DNA of 64,000 nucleotides from Sphingomonas sp. 28-66-16 (GCA_002281485.1 NCGF01000006.1:1-64000), one strand, 5' to 3'; counted from the stretch's first letter, positions 18,799 through 27,778 are shown. Notes: a model not told the origin generated them from the sequence alone. Program-made: numbers and translations.

Positions 18799-19935
18799 CT
18801 ACCAATAGCGCGCGCTCGCGATCCGCGCGCCTTCGGCCAGCACCGCCATCTTCGCCCAGACGATCTCGCGATCGACCCCGCCCGATCCGACATGCACCGA
18901 AAAGCCGCAATCGACGCCTGCCATCACATTGTCGCGCCCGACCAGATCGGCGTAGCGGCCGATCCGCTGCGCGATCAGCTCGGGGTGCTCGATATAGTTG
19001 GACTGGCATTCGACGACGCCCGGGATCAGCACCTTGCCCTCGGGCAGTGGTGTCGATTCGAACATCTCGAATTCGTGCGCGTGGCGCGGATTGGCAGCTT
19101 CGAACTGGATCGCATGCGGCCGCGCGCGCCAGACCAGGTCGATGATGTCCTTGAACGGCACGTCGCAGTGGTGCGGGCCCGGATAATTGCCCCAGCACAG
19201 ATGCATGCGCAGCTGGCTTTCGGGGATGTTCGCGGTCGCGCGGTTGAGCGCTTCGATATTGAGCATCATCCGGTCGCGGAACTGCGACAGCGTCAGGTCG
19301 CGAAACTGGGTATGGCGGCCCATGGCGAGATCGGGGCAATCGATCTGCAGGGTGATCCCGGCGGCGGCGATCGCTTCATATTCGTGCCGCAGCCCCTCGG
19401 CGAGCGCGAACAGATAGGCCTCGTCGCTGTCATAATAATCATTGGCGAAGAATAGCGCGGTCACCCCCGGCGAGGCAGCGCTCATGAACGCCTGCCGCCC
19501 GTCATGCTTCGACAGGGCGGCATTGAGCGTCCTGGTGTCCTGTTCGACGGCGGTCATGTCCTTCACCGTGATCGGCGCGTTGCACGCCGGGGTCTTGCGG
19601 TGTTTGCGCCCCGCATCGCCCGCGATGCGCGCCTTGACGCCCGGAAAGTCCTCGACATCGGCAAAGACATAGCTGTTGCCGCTGCCGCCAAAGCCGTTGA
19701 GCCGGTCCTTGATATAGGTGGCGTAGCTTGGCTTGGACTGTTCGCCGTCGTTGATGATGTCGATGCCGGCTTCGGCCTGCTTGGTGACGACATGATCGAC
19801 CGCCGCCTCGATCCGCGCCGCGACCGCGACGGGGTCGAGCGGGAGGCCTTCCTCGCGCGCGAACATCAGCGCGATCAGGTCGTCCTCGCGCGGCAGACTG
19901 CCGACATGGGTGGTGAGGAAACGCCCGGCGCTCAT
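18799..19935 (-). CDS. MetE-like (cobalamin-independent methionine synthase family) methyltransferase, first of a pair
   Basis: A 378-residue protein matching only the C-terminal catalytic barrel of MetE (the full enzyme has about 750 residues). The zinc-ligand pattern is present: His-X-Cys in RMHLCWGNYPG and a distal Cys in AGVDCGFSVH. INDGEQSKPSY and LQIDCPDL are family motifs. In this superfamily the barrel binds zinc to activate a thiol for alkyl transfer. Lacking the N-terminal domain, it may act on a small methyl donor rather than polyglutamyl methyl-THF. The start overlaps the stop of its sister gene by 4 nt (ATGA). Confidence 0.85.
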   Translation of the reverse strand: MSAGRFLTTHVGSLPREDDLIALMFAREEGLPLDPVAVAARIEAAVDHVVTKQAEAGIDIINDGEQSKPSYATYIKDRLNGFGGSGNSYVFADVEDFPGVKARIAGDAGRKHRKTPACNAPITVKDMTAVEQDTRTLNAALSKHDGRQAFMSAASPGVTALFFANDYYDSDEAYLFALAEGLRHEYEAIAAAGITLQIDCPDLAMGRHTQFRDLTLSQFRDRMMLNIEALNRATANIPESQLRMHLCWGNYPGPHHCDVPFKDIIDLVWRARPHAIQFEAANPRHAHEFEMFESTPLPEGKVLIPGVVECQSNYIEHPELIAQRIGRYADLVGRDNVMAGVDCGFSVHVGSGGVDREIVWAKMAVLAEGARIASARYW

Positions 19936-20954
19936 GCCAGCTCTGCCCGGACGATCGCGGCCCCCTGCGCCATCGCCTTCATCTTGCCGAAGGCGACCTC
20001 GCGCGGCAGGTATTTCAGCCCGCAATCGGGGGCGATCACCAGCTTTTCGGCAGGCACGTGCGGCAGCGCCCGGCGGATGCGGCTGGCGACCGTCTCGGGC
20101 GTCTCGACGTCATGCGTCGACAGGTCGAGCACCCCGAGGATGATCGTCTTGCCGGTCAGCTTTTCGAGGATGCTGCAATCGAGGTTCGACTGGGCGGTTT
20201 CGATCGAGATGTCGCACAGATCGGTATCGGCGAGTTCGGGCAGGAAATTATAGCCCTCGGGCCGCTCGTGGATAAGGGCGGCATAGCCGAAGCAGATGTG
20301 GAGCGCGGTGCGCCCCGTCACCCCGTCGAGCGCGGTGCGCAGCGCATCGAGCCCGAATTCCCGGGCCTTGGCCGGGCGCGCCTGCATATACGGCTCGTCG
20401 ATCTGGACGATATCGGCGCCGGCCGCGAACAGGTCCTTGATCTCGGCATTGACCGCGACCGCATAGTCATGCGCCATCTCGGCTTCGTCGGCATAGAAAT
20501 CATTCTGCGCCTGCTGCGCCATGGTGAAGGGGCCGGGGACGGTGATCTTGATCATCCGGTCGGTATTGGCGCGCAGGAACGCGACGTCGCCCGTCTCGAC
20601 GGCGTGGCGGCGGCGGATCTTGCCGGTCACGCGTGGCACCGGATTGGGCTCACCGCTGCGGTCGAGCGCGACGCCGGGATTGTCGAGGTCGACGCCCTCC
20701 AGAGCGGTTGCGAAGCGATTCGAATAGCTTTCGCGGCGCATCTCGCCATCGGTTATGATGTCGAGCCCCGCGCGCTCCTGATCGCGGATCGCCAGGATCG
20801 TCGCATCGTCGAACGCCTGTTCGCGCCATTCGGGATCGACCCGCCACAGCTCGGTCGCGCGGACGCGCGGCGGGAAGCGGCCCGCGAGCTTGACCTTGTC
20901 GATCAGCCATTCGGGCTGGGTGTAGGAGCCGACGAGCGAGGTGGGCAGCAGCAT
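19932..20954 (-). CDS. MetE-like methyltransferase, second of a pair
   Basis: A 340-residue barrel of the same superfamily as the downstream gene, only moderately similar to it. Zinc ligands appear in TALHICFGYA (His-X-Cys) and VIAPDCGLKYL (Cys). The N-terminal LLPTSLVGSYTQPEWL matches TTHVGSLPRE of its sister. Tandem, overlapping and divergent copies suggest a heteromer or two successive alkyl transfers. The hydrolase gene upstream ends 16 nt before this start. Besides methionine synthesis, the family includes epoxide:coenzyme M transferases, so a catabolic function is possible. Confidence 0.85.
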   Translation of the reverse strand: MLLPTSLVGSYTQPEWLIDKVKLAGRFPPRVRATELWRVDPEWREQAFDDATILAIRDQERAGLDIITDGEMRRESYSNRFATALEGVDLDNPGVALDRSGEPNPVPRVTGKIRRRHAVETGDVAFLRANTDRMIKITVPGPFTMAQQAQNDFYADEAEMAHDYAVAVNAEIKDLFAAGADIVQIDEPYMQARPAKAREFGLDALRTALDGVTGRTALHICFGYAALIHERPEGYNFLPELADTDLCDISIETAQSNLDCSILEKLTGKTIILGVLDLSTHDVETPETVASRIRRALPHVPAEKLVIAPDCGLKYLPREVAFGKMKAMAQGAAIVRAELA

Positions 20955-20970
20955 GAACCAAAGACCCTTT

Positions 20971-21765
20971 TTAGTGGAGTATCGGGGTGAGAAAGTCGCT
21001 CAGGATCGTGTTAAACGCGTGCGGGTTGTCGAGATTGCAGAGGTGCCCGGCGTCATCGATGATGACGACATGGCCGTGCGGCGCGGTGGCGCCGATGAAC
21101 TGTGCGACCCGCCGCCGCCAGCCGGTATCGCCCGCCCCGGCGATCGCCAGTACGGGCATGGGCAGCGCGGTGATGTCGGCGCCGGTGATCGCGATCGCGC
21201 GCGGCGCCACGGTGAGGTCGCGGCCATCATAGCTCGCCAGCATCGCCTCGAGCAGCGGTCGAGCGTCCGGATTGGTCCGCACGAGCGGATGCGCCGCCCA
21301 TTCGATTTTCATCGCCGCCAGCTCGCCAGCCCCGACCATCGCCGCGTAGCGCGCGCGCGGCAGAATTTCCTCGTCGAGATCATCGACGACGACATTGTGG
21401 AGCGGTGCGCCGACCAGCACGAGCGCCGCCAGCCGCTCGGGCCGATGCCGGGCATAGTCGAGCGCCACGCTTGCGCCCTGCGACAGGCCGATGAGGACGA
21501 AGCGATCTTCGCCGGCGACCCGATCGACATCGCGCCATTCGCGCGCGAGATCGGCCGGCGCGGTCGAGTGCCCAAAGCCGCGCCGGTCGGGCATCACCAT
21601 CCGAAAGCGATCGGCGAGCGTCAGTTGCGGCTGCCAATTGCGATGGTCGAGCGTCCAGCCATGGAGCATGACGAGCTCCGGGCCGGCGCCCGCGACCACC
21701 GCCGCTAGCGCGCCACCATCGACGTCGATCATGATCGCGCTGCCCAAGGGATCGGCGGGGGGCAC
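20971..21765 (-). CDS. Alpha/beta-fold hydrolase
   Basis: A 264-residue hydrolase: oxyanion-hole motif VMLHGWTLDHRNW, nucleophile Ser in IGLSQGASVA and the catalytic His in DDAGHLCNL. The overall pattern resembles esterases or enol-lactone/C-C hydrolases of aromatic catabolism. It sits in one minus-strand run with the VOC gene and the MetE-like pair. It could open a lactone or ester in the pathway. The start Met1 is plausible, but Met12 (MIDVDGG) would also serve. Confidence 0.85.
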   Translation of the reverse strand: MPPADPLGSAIMIDVDGGALAAVVAGAGPELVMLHGWTLDHRNWQPQLTLADRFRMVMPDRRGFGHSTAPADLAREWRDVDRVAGEDRFVLIGLSQGASVALDYARHRPERLAALVLVGAPLHNVVVDDLDEEILPRARYAAMVGAGELAAMKIEWAAHPLVRTNPDARPLLEAMLASYDGRDLTVAPRAIAITGADITALPMPVLAIAGAGDTGWRRRVAQFIGATAPHGHVVIIDDAGHLCNLDNPHAFNTILSDFLTPILH

Positions 21766-21806
21766 GCCTCAGCCTGCCGAAACAGCCTTGCCACCCCATC
21801 TCATCG

Positions 21807-22358
21807 TCAATGCGCCGGCTCGAGCAGATGCCGAACATCATTGTTGGGGCGATGATCGCCCGCCAGCCAGCGCTTGAGCTCGGCGTGCGCGTCCTTGAGC
21901 CGCGCGGCGTTGATCTGATCCGCCCCGGGGGCATCACGCGTAAATTCGACGATCATGCCGTCGGGATCGACGACATAGACCGAACGGCAATAGCCATGTT
22001 CGAGGATATAGGTGCCCGGCGGTTCGATGCCTGCAGCGGTAATGCGGCGCTCGAGCTCGGCCTGCGCCGCCGCATCGACGTTGAGCGCGATGTGGCGAAA
22101 CGGGCTGGGGGCGAGCTCGGGGCCGAACTCGGCCTGGTCTTCGGCATTGGCGAACGAAAAGAACGCCAGCGCGCTGCCGTCGCTCATCCCGAAGAAGCAA
22201 TGGCAATAGGTCCGCTCCTTGCCGAACAATTCCTCCTGCTCGCACCAGGTCGCGACGAGCGGAAACCCAAGGATATCCTCATAGAAATGGCGGGTCGCCT
22301 CGAGGTCCTTCGATACATAGGCGGTATGATGCAGTCGGTTCGGCAGCGAGGCGGTCAT
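21807..22358 (-). CDS. VOC family protein (glyoxalase / extradiol dioxygenase fold)
   Basis: A 183-residue two-module vicinal-oxygen-chelate protein. Candidate metal ligands are a His in RLHHTAYV, a His in PFRHIALNV and a Glu in GMIVEFTRD, the usual H-H-E arrangement. The C-terminal 35 residues are an extra tail. VOC proteins of this type act as dioxygenases, lyases or isomerases. Its location between a TonB receptor and a hydrolase suggests a step in degradation of an imported compound. The specific reaction is not evident. Confidence 0.82.
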   Translation of the reverse strand: MTASLPNRLHHTAYVSKDLEATRHFYEDILGFPLVATWCEQEELFGKERTYCHCFFGMSDGSALAFFSFANAEDQAEFGPELAPSPFRHIALNVDAAAQAELERRITAAGIEPPGTYILEHGYCRSVYVVDPDGMIVEFTRDAPGADQINAARLKDAHAELKRWLAGDHRPNNDVRHLLEPAH

Positions 22359-22438
22359 CTGTCAGCTCCTATCGGTCAGCTCTGCGAATCGGGGGCAATC
22401 ATAGCGCAGGCCCGCCGCCAATCGATCACGGGGCGCGC

Positions 22439-24640
22439 TCAAAACTTCACCGTTCCTTCAAGCCCGTAAACGCGTGGCCGCGCCTTGAACACGAAGCCCC
22501 CGGGCGAGAATTCGGCGTTGTATTTCTTGTCGAACAAATTGCTCGCAAAGGCGGTGATCGACCATTGGCCGCCATCGAGCGCGACGCGCGTGTCGACGAT
22601 GTCGACCGGGTTGCGCGACGTCGAATTCGTCACGTCGAACCAGGTACGGCCCGTGCGGCGATAATCGACCCGAAGCCGCGCCTTCAGATCGCTGCCGTTG
22701 ATCCGCGACTCATATTGTCCGCCGACATTCAGCGTATAGCGCGAGATGAAGGGTGCTTCGTTGCCGATCACCGTCGGATCGGGGAAGCTCTTGATCCGCG
22801 AATAGGTGACGCCCAGGCCGACGTTGAAATCGAGCCCGCGCGCCGGATGGATCGCGGTTTCGAGTTCGAACCCGCGCAACCGCGTTTCGGGAACATTGCC
22901 CAGGTTCTGGGTCGAATTGGCTGCGAGAAACACGAAGAAATAACCGTTCTTCGACTGCGTCGTATAGGCGCTCGCGTTGAAGGTCATCAGATTGTTGAAC
23001 AGCGTGCTCTTCAGGCCAACCTCGAACGTGTCTGCCGTTTCGGCCTGATAGATGTCGCCGACCCCGACGACCCCCGTCCCCGCTGCCACCGCGCCAACAC
23101 CGGTCTGGTTGAACCCGCCCGACCGGAAGCCGCGGCTGTAGCCGCCGTAGAGCGTCAGGTTCTTGGCGGGCTTCCAGGTCAGCGTCACCTTGGGCTGCCA
23201 TGCCGAAAACGAGCGGTTGCGAACCTCGCCGGGCGTGCCGGTCGGAAAGCCCACGACGACCGGAATGAAAGCGGCGGGCGTCAGCGTGGTATTGGCGCGA
23301 CTGTCGCGATCATAGCGCAGCGAGCCATCGATCCGCAGCGACTTCGAAAACTCGTAGCCCAGCGAGCCATAGATCGCCCAGGCAAAGTTGTTCTGGCTGT
23401 CGGCCAGGAAGGTCGCCTGCGGATTGAGCGGATTGGTGCTCGGCGTGCGATAGACCGGGAAGACGCCGTTACCGGTATCCACCAGATTCCCGGTCGAGAT
23501 ATAGCGATCGGTGTGGATCAGATAGGTACCGATCGACCATTCGAACTTCTGATGATCCGGCGACGAAATTCGCAGGTCCTCGCTGATCGCACGGACATCG
23601 AGAAACTGGCTCTGGTTGAGATCGAAGCCGAGGATGTTGAAGAACAACGACTGCGGGATCGGCAGGAAATCGAACGCGTCGCCGGTCAGGATTTCGCTGA
23701 CCTTGTCATAGGAGGTGACCGAGCGGATGTGCCCCCAATCGGCGTCATAATCGATCTTCGCCGAGACGTTGTAGATGTCGCGATTGTCGATGCCGGCATT
23801 GTTGACGCGCACTGGCAGGCTGACGTCGTTCACATCGGCGACGATATTGTAGTAAAAGGCCTGCGTCTTGAGCAGCGACACGAAGCCGCGCAGATCGACG
23901 GAGAAATTGTCGGACGGCTGCCACAACAGCTTGCCCCGGATCGAGAAATCCTTGACCGGATCGGCGTCCTTGCCGAGGAAAGTGTTGGGAATATAGCCTT
24001 GCGTATCGCGCCATGAACCCGACACCCGGAATTTGAGCGTGTCGGTGATCGGGCCGCTGAGCCCGGCGCGCACCGTATAGCCGAAGCCATTGTCGATCCC
24101 CGCCATGACGCGGCCCTCGAGCTGGTCGGTCGGCTCCTTGGTGGTGATGACGATCGCCCCGCCGATCGCGTTGCGACCATAGAGGCCGCCTTGCGGCCCC
24201 TTCAGAATTTCGATCTGCTCGATATCGAACAGTTCCTGGTTGAATTCGGCGGCATTGACCTGCTGCACGCCATCGACGACGACCGCGACCGAAGGCTCGG
24301 AATTGCGGTTCTGGGTGATGCCGCGAATGATGACGAAGGCGTTGCCGACATTCTGCGTCTCGATCAGCTGGACGTTCGAGGTCAGGCCGATGAAATCGGC
24401 GGGCCGATCGATGCCGGCGGCTTCGATCGCCTTGGCGTCGAAGGCGGTGATTGCGGCCGGGGTATCCTGAAGCCTGGTGTCACGGCGCAGCGCGGTGATG
24501 ACGATGTCCCTGGCTTCGCCGTCGGCAGCGGCGGCAGGCGGCGGCGCGTCCTGGGCGAGCGCGGGCACGGCAGCGACCAATGTCGCTCCAGAAATCGACC
24601 CAGCCAGTAAGGCTCTTGTCCAAATCGCTCGCTTCGTCAC
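22439..24640 (-). CDS. TonB-dependent outer-membrane receptor
   Basis: A 733-residue protein with signal peptide ending VPALAQ, a plug domain (DIVITALRRDTRLQDTPAAITAF, VVVDGVQQV, IEILKGPQGGLYGRNAIGGAI) and a C-terminal 22-strand barrel ending in GLEGTVKF with a terminal Phe. It imports a substrate into the periplasm with TonB energy. A paired TTCG-N5-CGAA site sits 87 nt upstream of its start, matching the site before the CoA-transferase gene, so it is likely induced with that pathway through the adjacent IclR regulator. Confidence 0.94.
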   Translation of the reverse strand: MTKRAIWTRALLAGSISGATLVAAVPALAQDAPPPAAAADGEARDIVITALRRDTRLQDTPAAITAFDAKAIEAAGIDRPADFIGLTSNVQLIETQNVGNAFVIIRGITQNRNSEPSVAVVVDGVQQVNAAEFNQELFDIEQIEILKGPQGGLYGRNAIGGAIVITTKEPTDQLEGRVMAGIDNGFGYTVRAGLSGPITDTLKFRVSGSWRDTQGYIPNTFLGKDADPVKDFSIRGKLLWQPSDNFSVDLRGFVSLLKTQAFYYNIVADVNDVSLPVRVNNAGIDNRDIYNVSAKIDYDADWGHIRSVTSYDKVSEILTGDAFDFLPIPQSLFFNILGFDLNQSQFLDVRAISEDLRISSPDHQKFEWSIGTYLIHTDRYISTGNLVDTGNGVFPVYRTPSTNPLNPQATFLADSQNNFAWAIYGSLGYEFSKSLRIDGSLRYDRDSRANTTLTPAAFIPVVVGFPTGTPGEVRNRSFSAWQPKVTLTWKPAKNLTLYGGYSRGFRSGGFNQTGVGAVAAGTGVVGVGDIYQAETADTFEVGLKSTLFNNLMTFNASAYTTQSKNGYFFVFLAANSTQNLGNVPETRLRGFELETAIHPARGLDFNVGLGVTYSRIKSFPDPTVIGNEAPFISRYTLNVGGQYESRINGSDLKARLRVDYRRTGRTWFDVTNSTSRNPVDIVDTRVALDGGQWSITAFASNLFDKKYNAEFSPGGFVFKARPRVYGLEGTVKF

Positions 24641-24726
24641 CGGATGTCCTCCCCCAAACTCGGCACGCGCCCTGGATTTTTCCCCAGGGTCTCCGCGCCG
24701 ATTCTACCCGGGGCAGACTAAAGCTC

Positions 24727-24758
24727 TTCGTAATTCGAAGTCAAGTTCGCTATGCGAA
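24727..24758. promoter_or_regulatory. Putative IclR operator upstream of the TonB receptor
   Basis: Two TTCG-N5-CGAA palindromes, TTCGTAATTCGAA (24727-24739) and TTCGCTATGCGAA (24746-24758), lie with centres 19 bp apart. The same pair with the same spacing occurs at 26841-26872. Paired sites on one helix face suit a tetrameric IclR protein. It is in the gap between the TonB-receptor start (24640) and the IclR stop (24796). Confidence 0.65.
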
Positions 24759-24795
24759 GTTTTTCGGCCGGTTGAGCGCGGCTTGTGCAGGGTCG

Positions 24796-25608
24796 TCAGC
24801 CGACATGGAGCGAGTGGATAAGCGCTGGCCAGCGCTGGAGCGCGCTGCCGATTTCGGCTGCGGCATCGCGCAGCAACGGCAGACGGGTCCGCACGAGTTC
24901 CTCCTGAGAGATCCGAGTCGTCGAGGTCGAGCAGTTTATCGCGGCGACAATCTGGCGCCGCGCATCGAACACCGGCACCGCCACCGAGACGAGCCCATAG
25001 TCGAGCTCATCGAGCGCCGAATCATAGCCGTTCAAGCGCACCGCGCTCAGTCGGTCCTCCAGCGCCTCGCGCGACGTGACGGTGCGTTCGGTGAAGCGGG
25101 TCAGCACCGCGCGATCGAGATAGGCGGCGATCACGCCTTCGCCCTGGAAGGCGAGCAGCACCTTGCCGAGCGAGGTCGCGTGCAACGGGAAGCGCGTGCC
25201 GACCGTCGCGCCGAGCCGGATTCGTCGATTGGTCGAAACATGCGCGACATAGAGAATGTCGTCGCCCGATAGCACGGCCATCGACGAACTGTCGCCGGTA
25301 TCGTCGCGCACCTGCTGTAGCGGCGGCAGCACAACCTGATCGACATTCATCGACGAGAGATAGCTGGTGCCGAAGCTGAGTACCTCGGGCCGCAATAGAA
25401 ACTTGCGGCCATATTGCGCGACATAGCCGAGTTGGACCAGCGTATTGAGGCACCGTCGGGCGACTGCCGGACTTAGCCCGGTCAAGACCGCGACCTCGCT
25501 GAGCGGCATTTCGGGGTGGGTCGCGTCAAACGCACGCAAAACGCGGAGGCCGCGCTCGAGCGTCGAGAGATATTCACTGTCCTTGGGCGGTTTTTCGGTA
25601 TCGGCCAT
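24796..25608 (-). CDS. IclR family regulator (PcaR/PobR-like)
   Basis: A 270-residue regulator: winged-helix DNA-binding domain near the N-terminus (YLSTLERGLRVLRAFD, LSEVAVLTGLSPAVARRCLNTL) and an IclR effector domain (HATSLGKVLLAF, YGLVSVAVPVFD). The N-terminal phrase is typical of the PcaR/PcaU/PobR subgroup, which senses aromatic acids or beta-ketoadipate-type intermediates. It lies 51 nt downstream of the CoA-transferase gene and upstream of the TonB receptor. The two matching operator pairs flanking this block are its probable targets. Confidence 0.9.
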   Translation of the reverse strand: MADTEKPPKDSEYLSTLERGLRVLRAFDATHPEMPLSEVAVLTGLSPAVARRCLNTLVQLGYVAQYGRKFLLRPEVLSFGTSYLSSMNVDQVVLPPLQQVRDDTGDSSSMAVLSGDDILYVAHVSTNRRIRLGATVGTRFPLHATSLGKVLLAFQGEGVIAAYLDRAVLTRFTERTVTSREALEDRLSAVRLNGYDSALDELDYGLVSVAVPVFDARRQIVAAINCSTSTTRISQEELVRTRLPLLRDAAAEIGSALQRWPALIHSLHVG

Positions 25609-25659
25609 GGCCCGCGTTACTGGCGCCGCCGATGCAGGGCAAGCCGGCGCTGCCGCGGG

Positions 25660-26808
25660 TCATTCGGCCGCCGCGACCTTCGCATTCGGGCCGATCAGGT
25701 CGGCGTTATGCTGGCCGAGCGTCGGCGGGGCGCTGACCTCGAGCATCCGCTCTCCATCGAAGCTCACCGGCGACCGGATCGTGCGGAAGGCACCGTGCGG
25801 CCCGGCAGCGTCCTCGACGCAGAGCTGCAAATGGCGCGCCTGATCGGTGTCGATGGCCTCGGGCGCCGAATAGACCGGCGAATGCGGCACTTCGAGCCGT
25901 TCGAGCGCCGCACACCATTCGGCGCGGGGCCGCGTCGCGAAAATCGGCGCGAGGAACGCCGCGACCTTTTCATAATTGGCGATCCGCGCCGTCCGGCTGG
26001 CGAATTCCGCGCGCGCGAGCATGCCGGGTTGCCCCACCGCCTCGGCCAAATTCTCCCAGAATTTCGGCGGCGACGACATATGAAGCGCAATCCAGCCGCC
26101 GTCGGCGCACCGGAAGACATAGGATTGCGAGACGTTAGGGCGGCTATAGGGCCCCATCACCTCGCCCTCGGCGAAATAATGGGTGAAATCGTCGAGGTTG
26201 AAATGCGCCATCGCCTCGAGCATCGAGACTTCGACAAGGCGGCCCTTGCCCGTCCGTTCGCGTTCGTGGAGCGCAGCGAGCACACCGTAGGCACCGTAGA
26301 AGCCAGTGATCGAATCGGCGAGCGCCGGCCCGACCACGCGCGGATTTTCGGGATTGACGAGCAACCGCAAAAAGCCACTCGCCGCCTGCGCGACCGTATC
26401 GAACGCCGGCCGATCGCGATCGGGGCCCGTCGCGCCGAAGCCCGAGATCGACAGATAGATCAGCCGCGGGTTGATCGCGCGCAGCCGATCGGGATCGACG
26501 CCGAGCTTTTCCACCACGCCCGGGCGGAAATTCTGGATGAAGACGTCGGCATCGGCGATCATCCGGTCGAGCGTCGCGAGATCATCGACGGTGCGCGTGT
26601 CGAGCGTGATCGAGCGCTTGTTCCGATTATAGGTCTGGAAATGCGGGCTGTACAAACCGCCCTCGAATGCCCGAAACGGATCGCCACCATCGGGTCGCTC
26701 GATCTTGATCACGTCGGCGCCCATGTCGGCGAGCAGCATGCCGGCTGCGGGCCCGGTAATGAAGGTCCCCATTTCAAGCACGGTGACATCGGCGAGCGGC
26801 TTGGCCAT
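25660..26808 (-). CDS. CaiB/BaiF family (class III) CoA-transferase
   Basis: A 382-residue class III CoA-transferase: VLEMGTFITGPAAGMLLADMGADVIKIERP at the N-terminus (quoted in part: GADVIKIERP), the FQTYNRNKRSITLD segment, FIQNFRPGVVEKLG, and SGFGATGPDRDRPAFD. A catalytic Asp is expected in the SITGFYGAYGVLAAL region. It moves CoA between carboxylic acids and so activates a pathway acid. The start at 26806-26808 follows GAGGAG. It diverges from the citryl-CoA-lyase-like gene across an IclR-type operator, suggesting that the two act in succession. Confidence 0.9.
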   Translation of the reverse strand: MAKPLADVTVLEMGTFITGPAAGMLLADMGADVIKIERPDGGDPFRAFEGGLYSPHFQTYNRNKRSITLDTRTVDDLATLDRMIADADVFIQNFRPGVVEKLGVDPDRLRAINPRLIYLSISGFGATGPDRDRPAFDTVAQAASGFLRLLVNPENPRVVGPALADSITGFYGAYGVLAALHERERTGKGRLVEVSMLEAMAHFNLDDFTHYFAEGEVMGPYSRPNVSQSYVFRCADGGWIALHMSSPPKFWENLAEAVGQPGMLARAEFASRTARIANYEKVAAFLAPIFATRPRAEWCAALERLEVPHSPVYSAPEAIDTDQARHLQLCVEDAAGPHGAFRTIRSPVSFDGERMLEVSAPPTLGQHNADLIGPNAKVAAAE

Positions 26809-26838
26809 GTTGACTACTCCTCGAACAGTGACATAGAA

Positions 26839-26874
26839 AGTTCGATATACGAAATCAACTTCGTAAATCGAACT
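26839..26874. promoter_or_regulatory. Putative IclR operator between divergent CoA-transferase and lyase genes
   Basis: A near-perfect 36-bp inverted repeat: AGTTCGATATACGAA (26839-26853), 6 bp, then TTCGTAAATCGAACT (26860-26874), with one mismatch between the arms. Each arm contains TTCG-N5-CGAA, and the centres are 19 bp apart, as at 24727-24758. The site lies 30 nt before the CoA-transferase start and about 50 nt before the lyase start, so a bound regulator could control both directions. Confidence 0.72.
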
Positions 26875-26925
26875 CGGCGGCGACCGCCGCGATGGGCTGG
26901 GCTGGCGACAGAAAGGTATTGAACG

Positions 26926-27705
26926 ATGCGGATCGGCAAACAGGACGCCCCCTATTCGGCGATCTGCACCTCGGACGCGACCAGCATCACGGTGCGCGGG
27001 CATGATCTGTGCGGCGACATCATCGGCCAGATGGATTTCACCAGCTATTTCTGGCTGCTGGTGACGGGCAGCGCACCCAGCGAGACGCAGCGCTTCTTCG
27101 CCAATGCCGTGCTCGCCGCGATCGCCGAACATGGCCTCGTCCCGAGCGTCGTCGCCGCGCGGATGACCTATGCCGCCGCGCCCGAGGCGTTTCACGGCGC
27201 GGTCGCGGCGGGGCTGCTCGGCTGCGGATCGGTGGTGCTCGGCAGCGCCGAGGTCGCCGGGCGATTCTATGCCGATCTGGTCGCCGAAACCGCCGCCGGC
27301 GCGTCTGCCGCGACCGCGGCCAGCGACGGCATTCGCCGCCTGCGCGCCGACAAGCGGGCGATCCCGGGCTTCGGCCATCCCCAGCATGCCGGCGGCGATC
27401 CGCGCGCGCTGCTGTTGCTCGATCTGGCCGAGCAGCACGGCATCGTCGGCGACCATATCGGCATGCTCTACGCGATCCGAGACGCGCTGCCCGGCACGCT
27501 CGGGCGGGCGCTCCCGATCAACGTCAACGGCGCGATCCCGGCGGTGATGCTCGATGTCGGCTTTCCGGTCGGCGCGCTCAAGGGCATTTCGCTGCTCGCG
27601 CGCACCGCCAGCCTGATCGCGCACCTGCAGGAAGAAACCGAACGCGCGATCGGCTTCATCATGTCGGGCGCTGCGGCAGCGGCGATCGACTATGACGGCA
27701 ATTGA
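26926..27705 (+). CDS. Citryl-CoA lyase-like protein (citrate synthase fold)
   Basis: A 259-residue protein like the small citryl-CoA lyases and the C-terminal domain of ATP-citrate lyase. It has the CoA/citrate histidine motif IPGFGHPQHAGGDPR and the INVNGAIPAVMLDVGFP segment. In ATP-citrate lyase the latter reads NVDG with a catalytic Asp; here that position is Asn. With the divergent CoA-transferase it suggests that a tricarboxylic or hydroxy acid is activated to its CoA ester and split by a retro-Claisen/aldol step. True citryl-CoA as substrate is not assured. Confidence 0.8.
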   Translation: MRIGKQDAPYSAICTSDATSITVRGHDLCGDIIGQMDFTSYFWLLVTGSAPSETQRFFANAVLAAIAEHGLVPSVVAARMTYAAAPEAFHGAVAAGLLGCGSVVLGSAEVAGRFYADLVAETAAGASAATAASDGIRRLRADKRAIPGFGHPQHAGGDPRALLLLDLAEQHGIVGDHIGMLYAIRDALPGTLGRALPINVNGAIPAVMLDVGFPVGALKGISLLARTASLIAHLQEETERAIGFIMSGAAAAAIDYDGN

Positions 27706-27778
27706 CGACGAGGCTGGCCCGGTCGGCCTGCCCCTGACCGCCGACATCCCGTCGCCAAGGCTCGAACCGGCCCGGCGT

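Noticed and set aside
22565-24016. Plus-strand open frame opposite the TonB receptor
   Set aside because: Composition is that of an antisense shadow and the receptor on the minus strand has all plug and barrel features.
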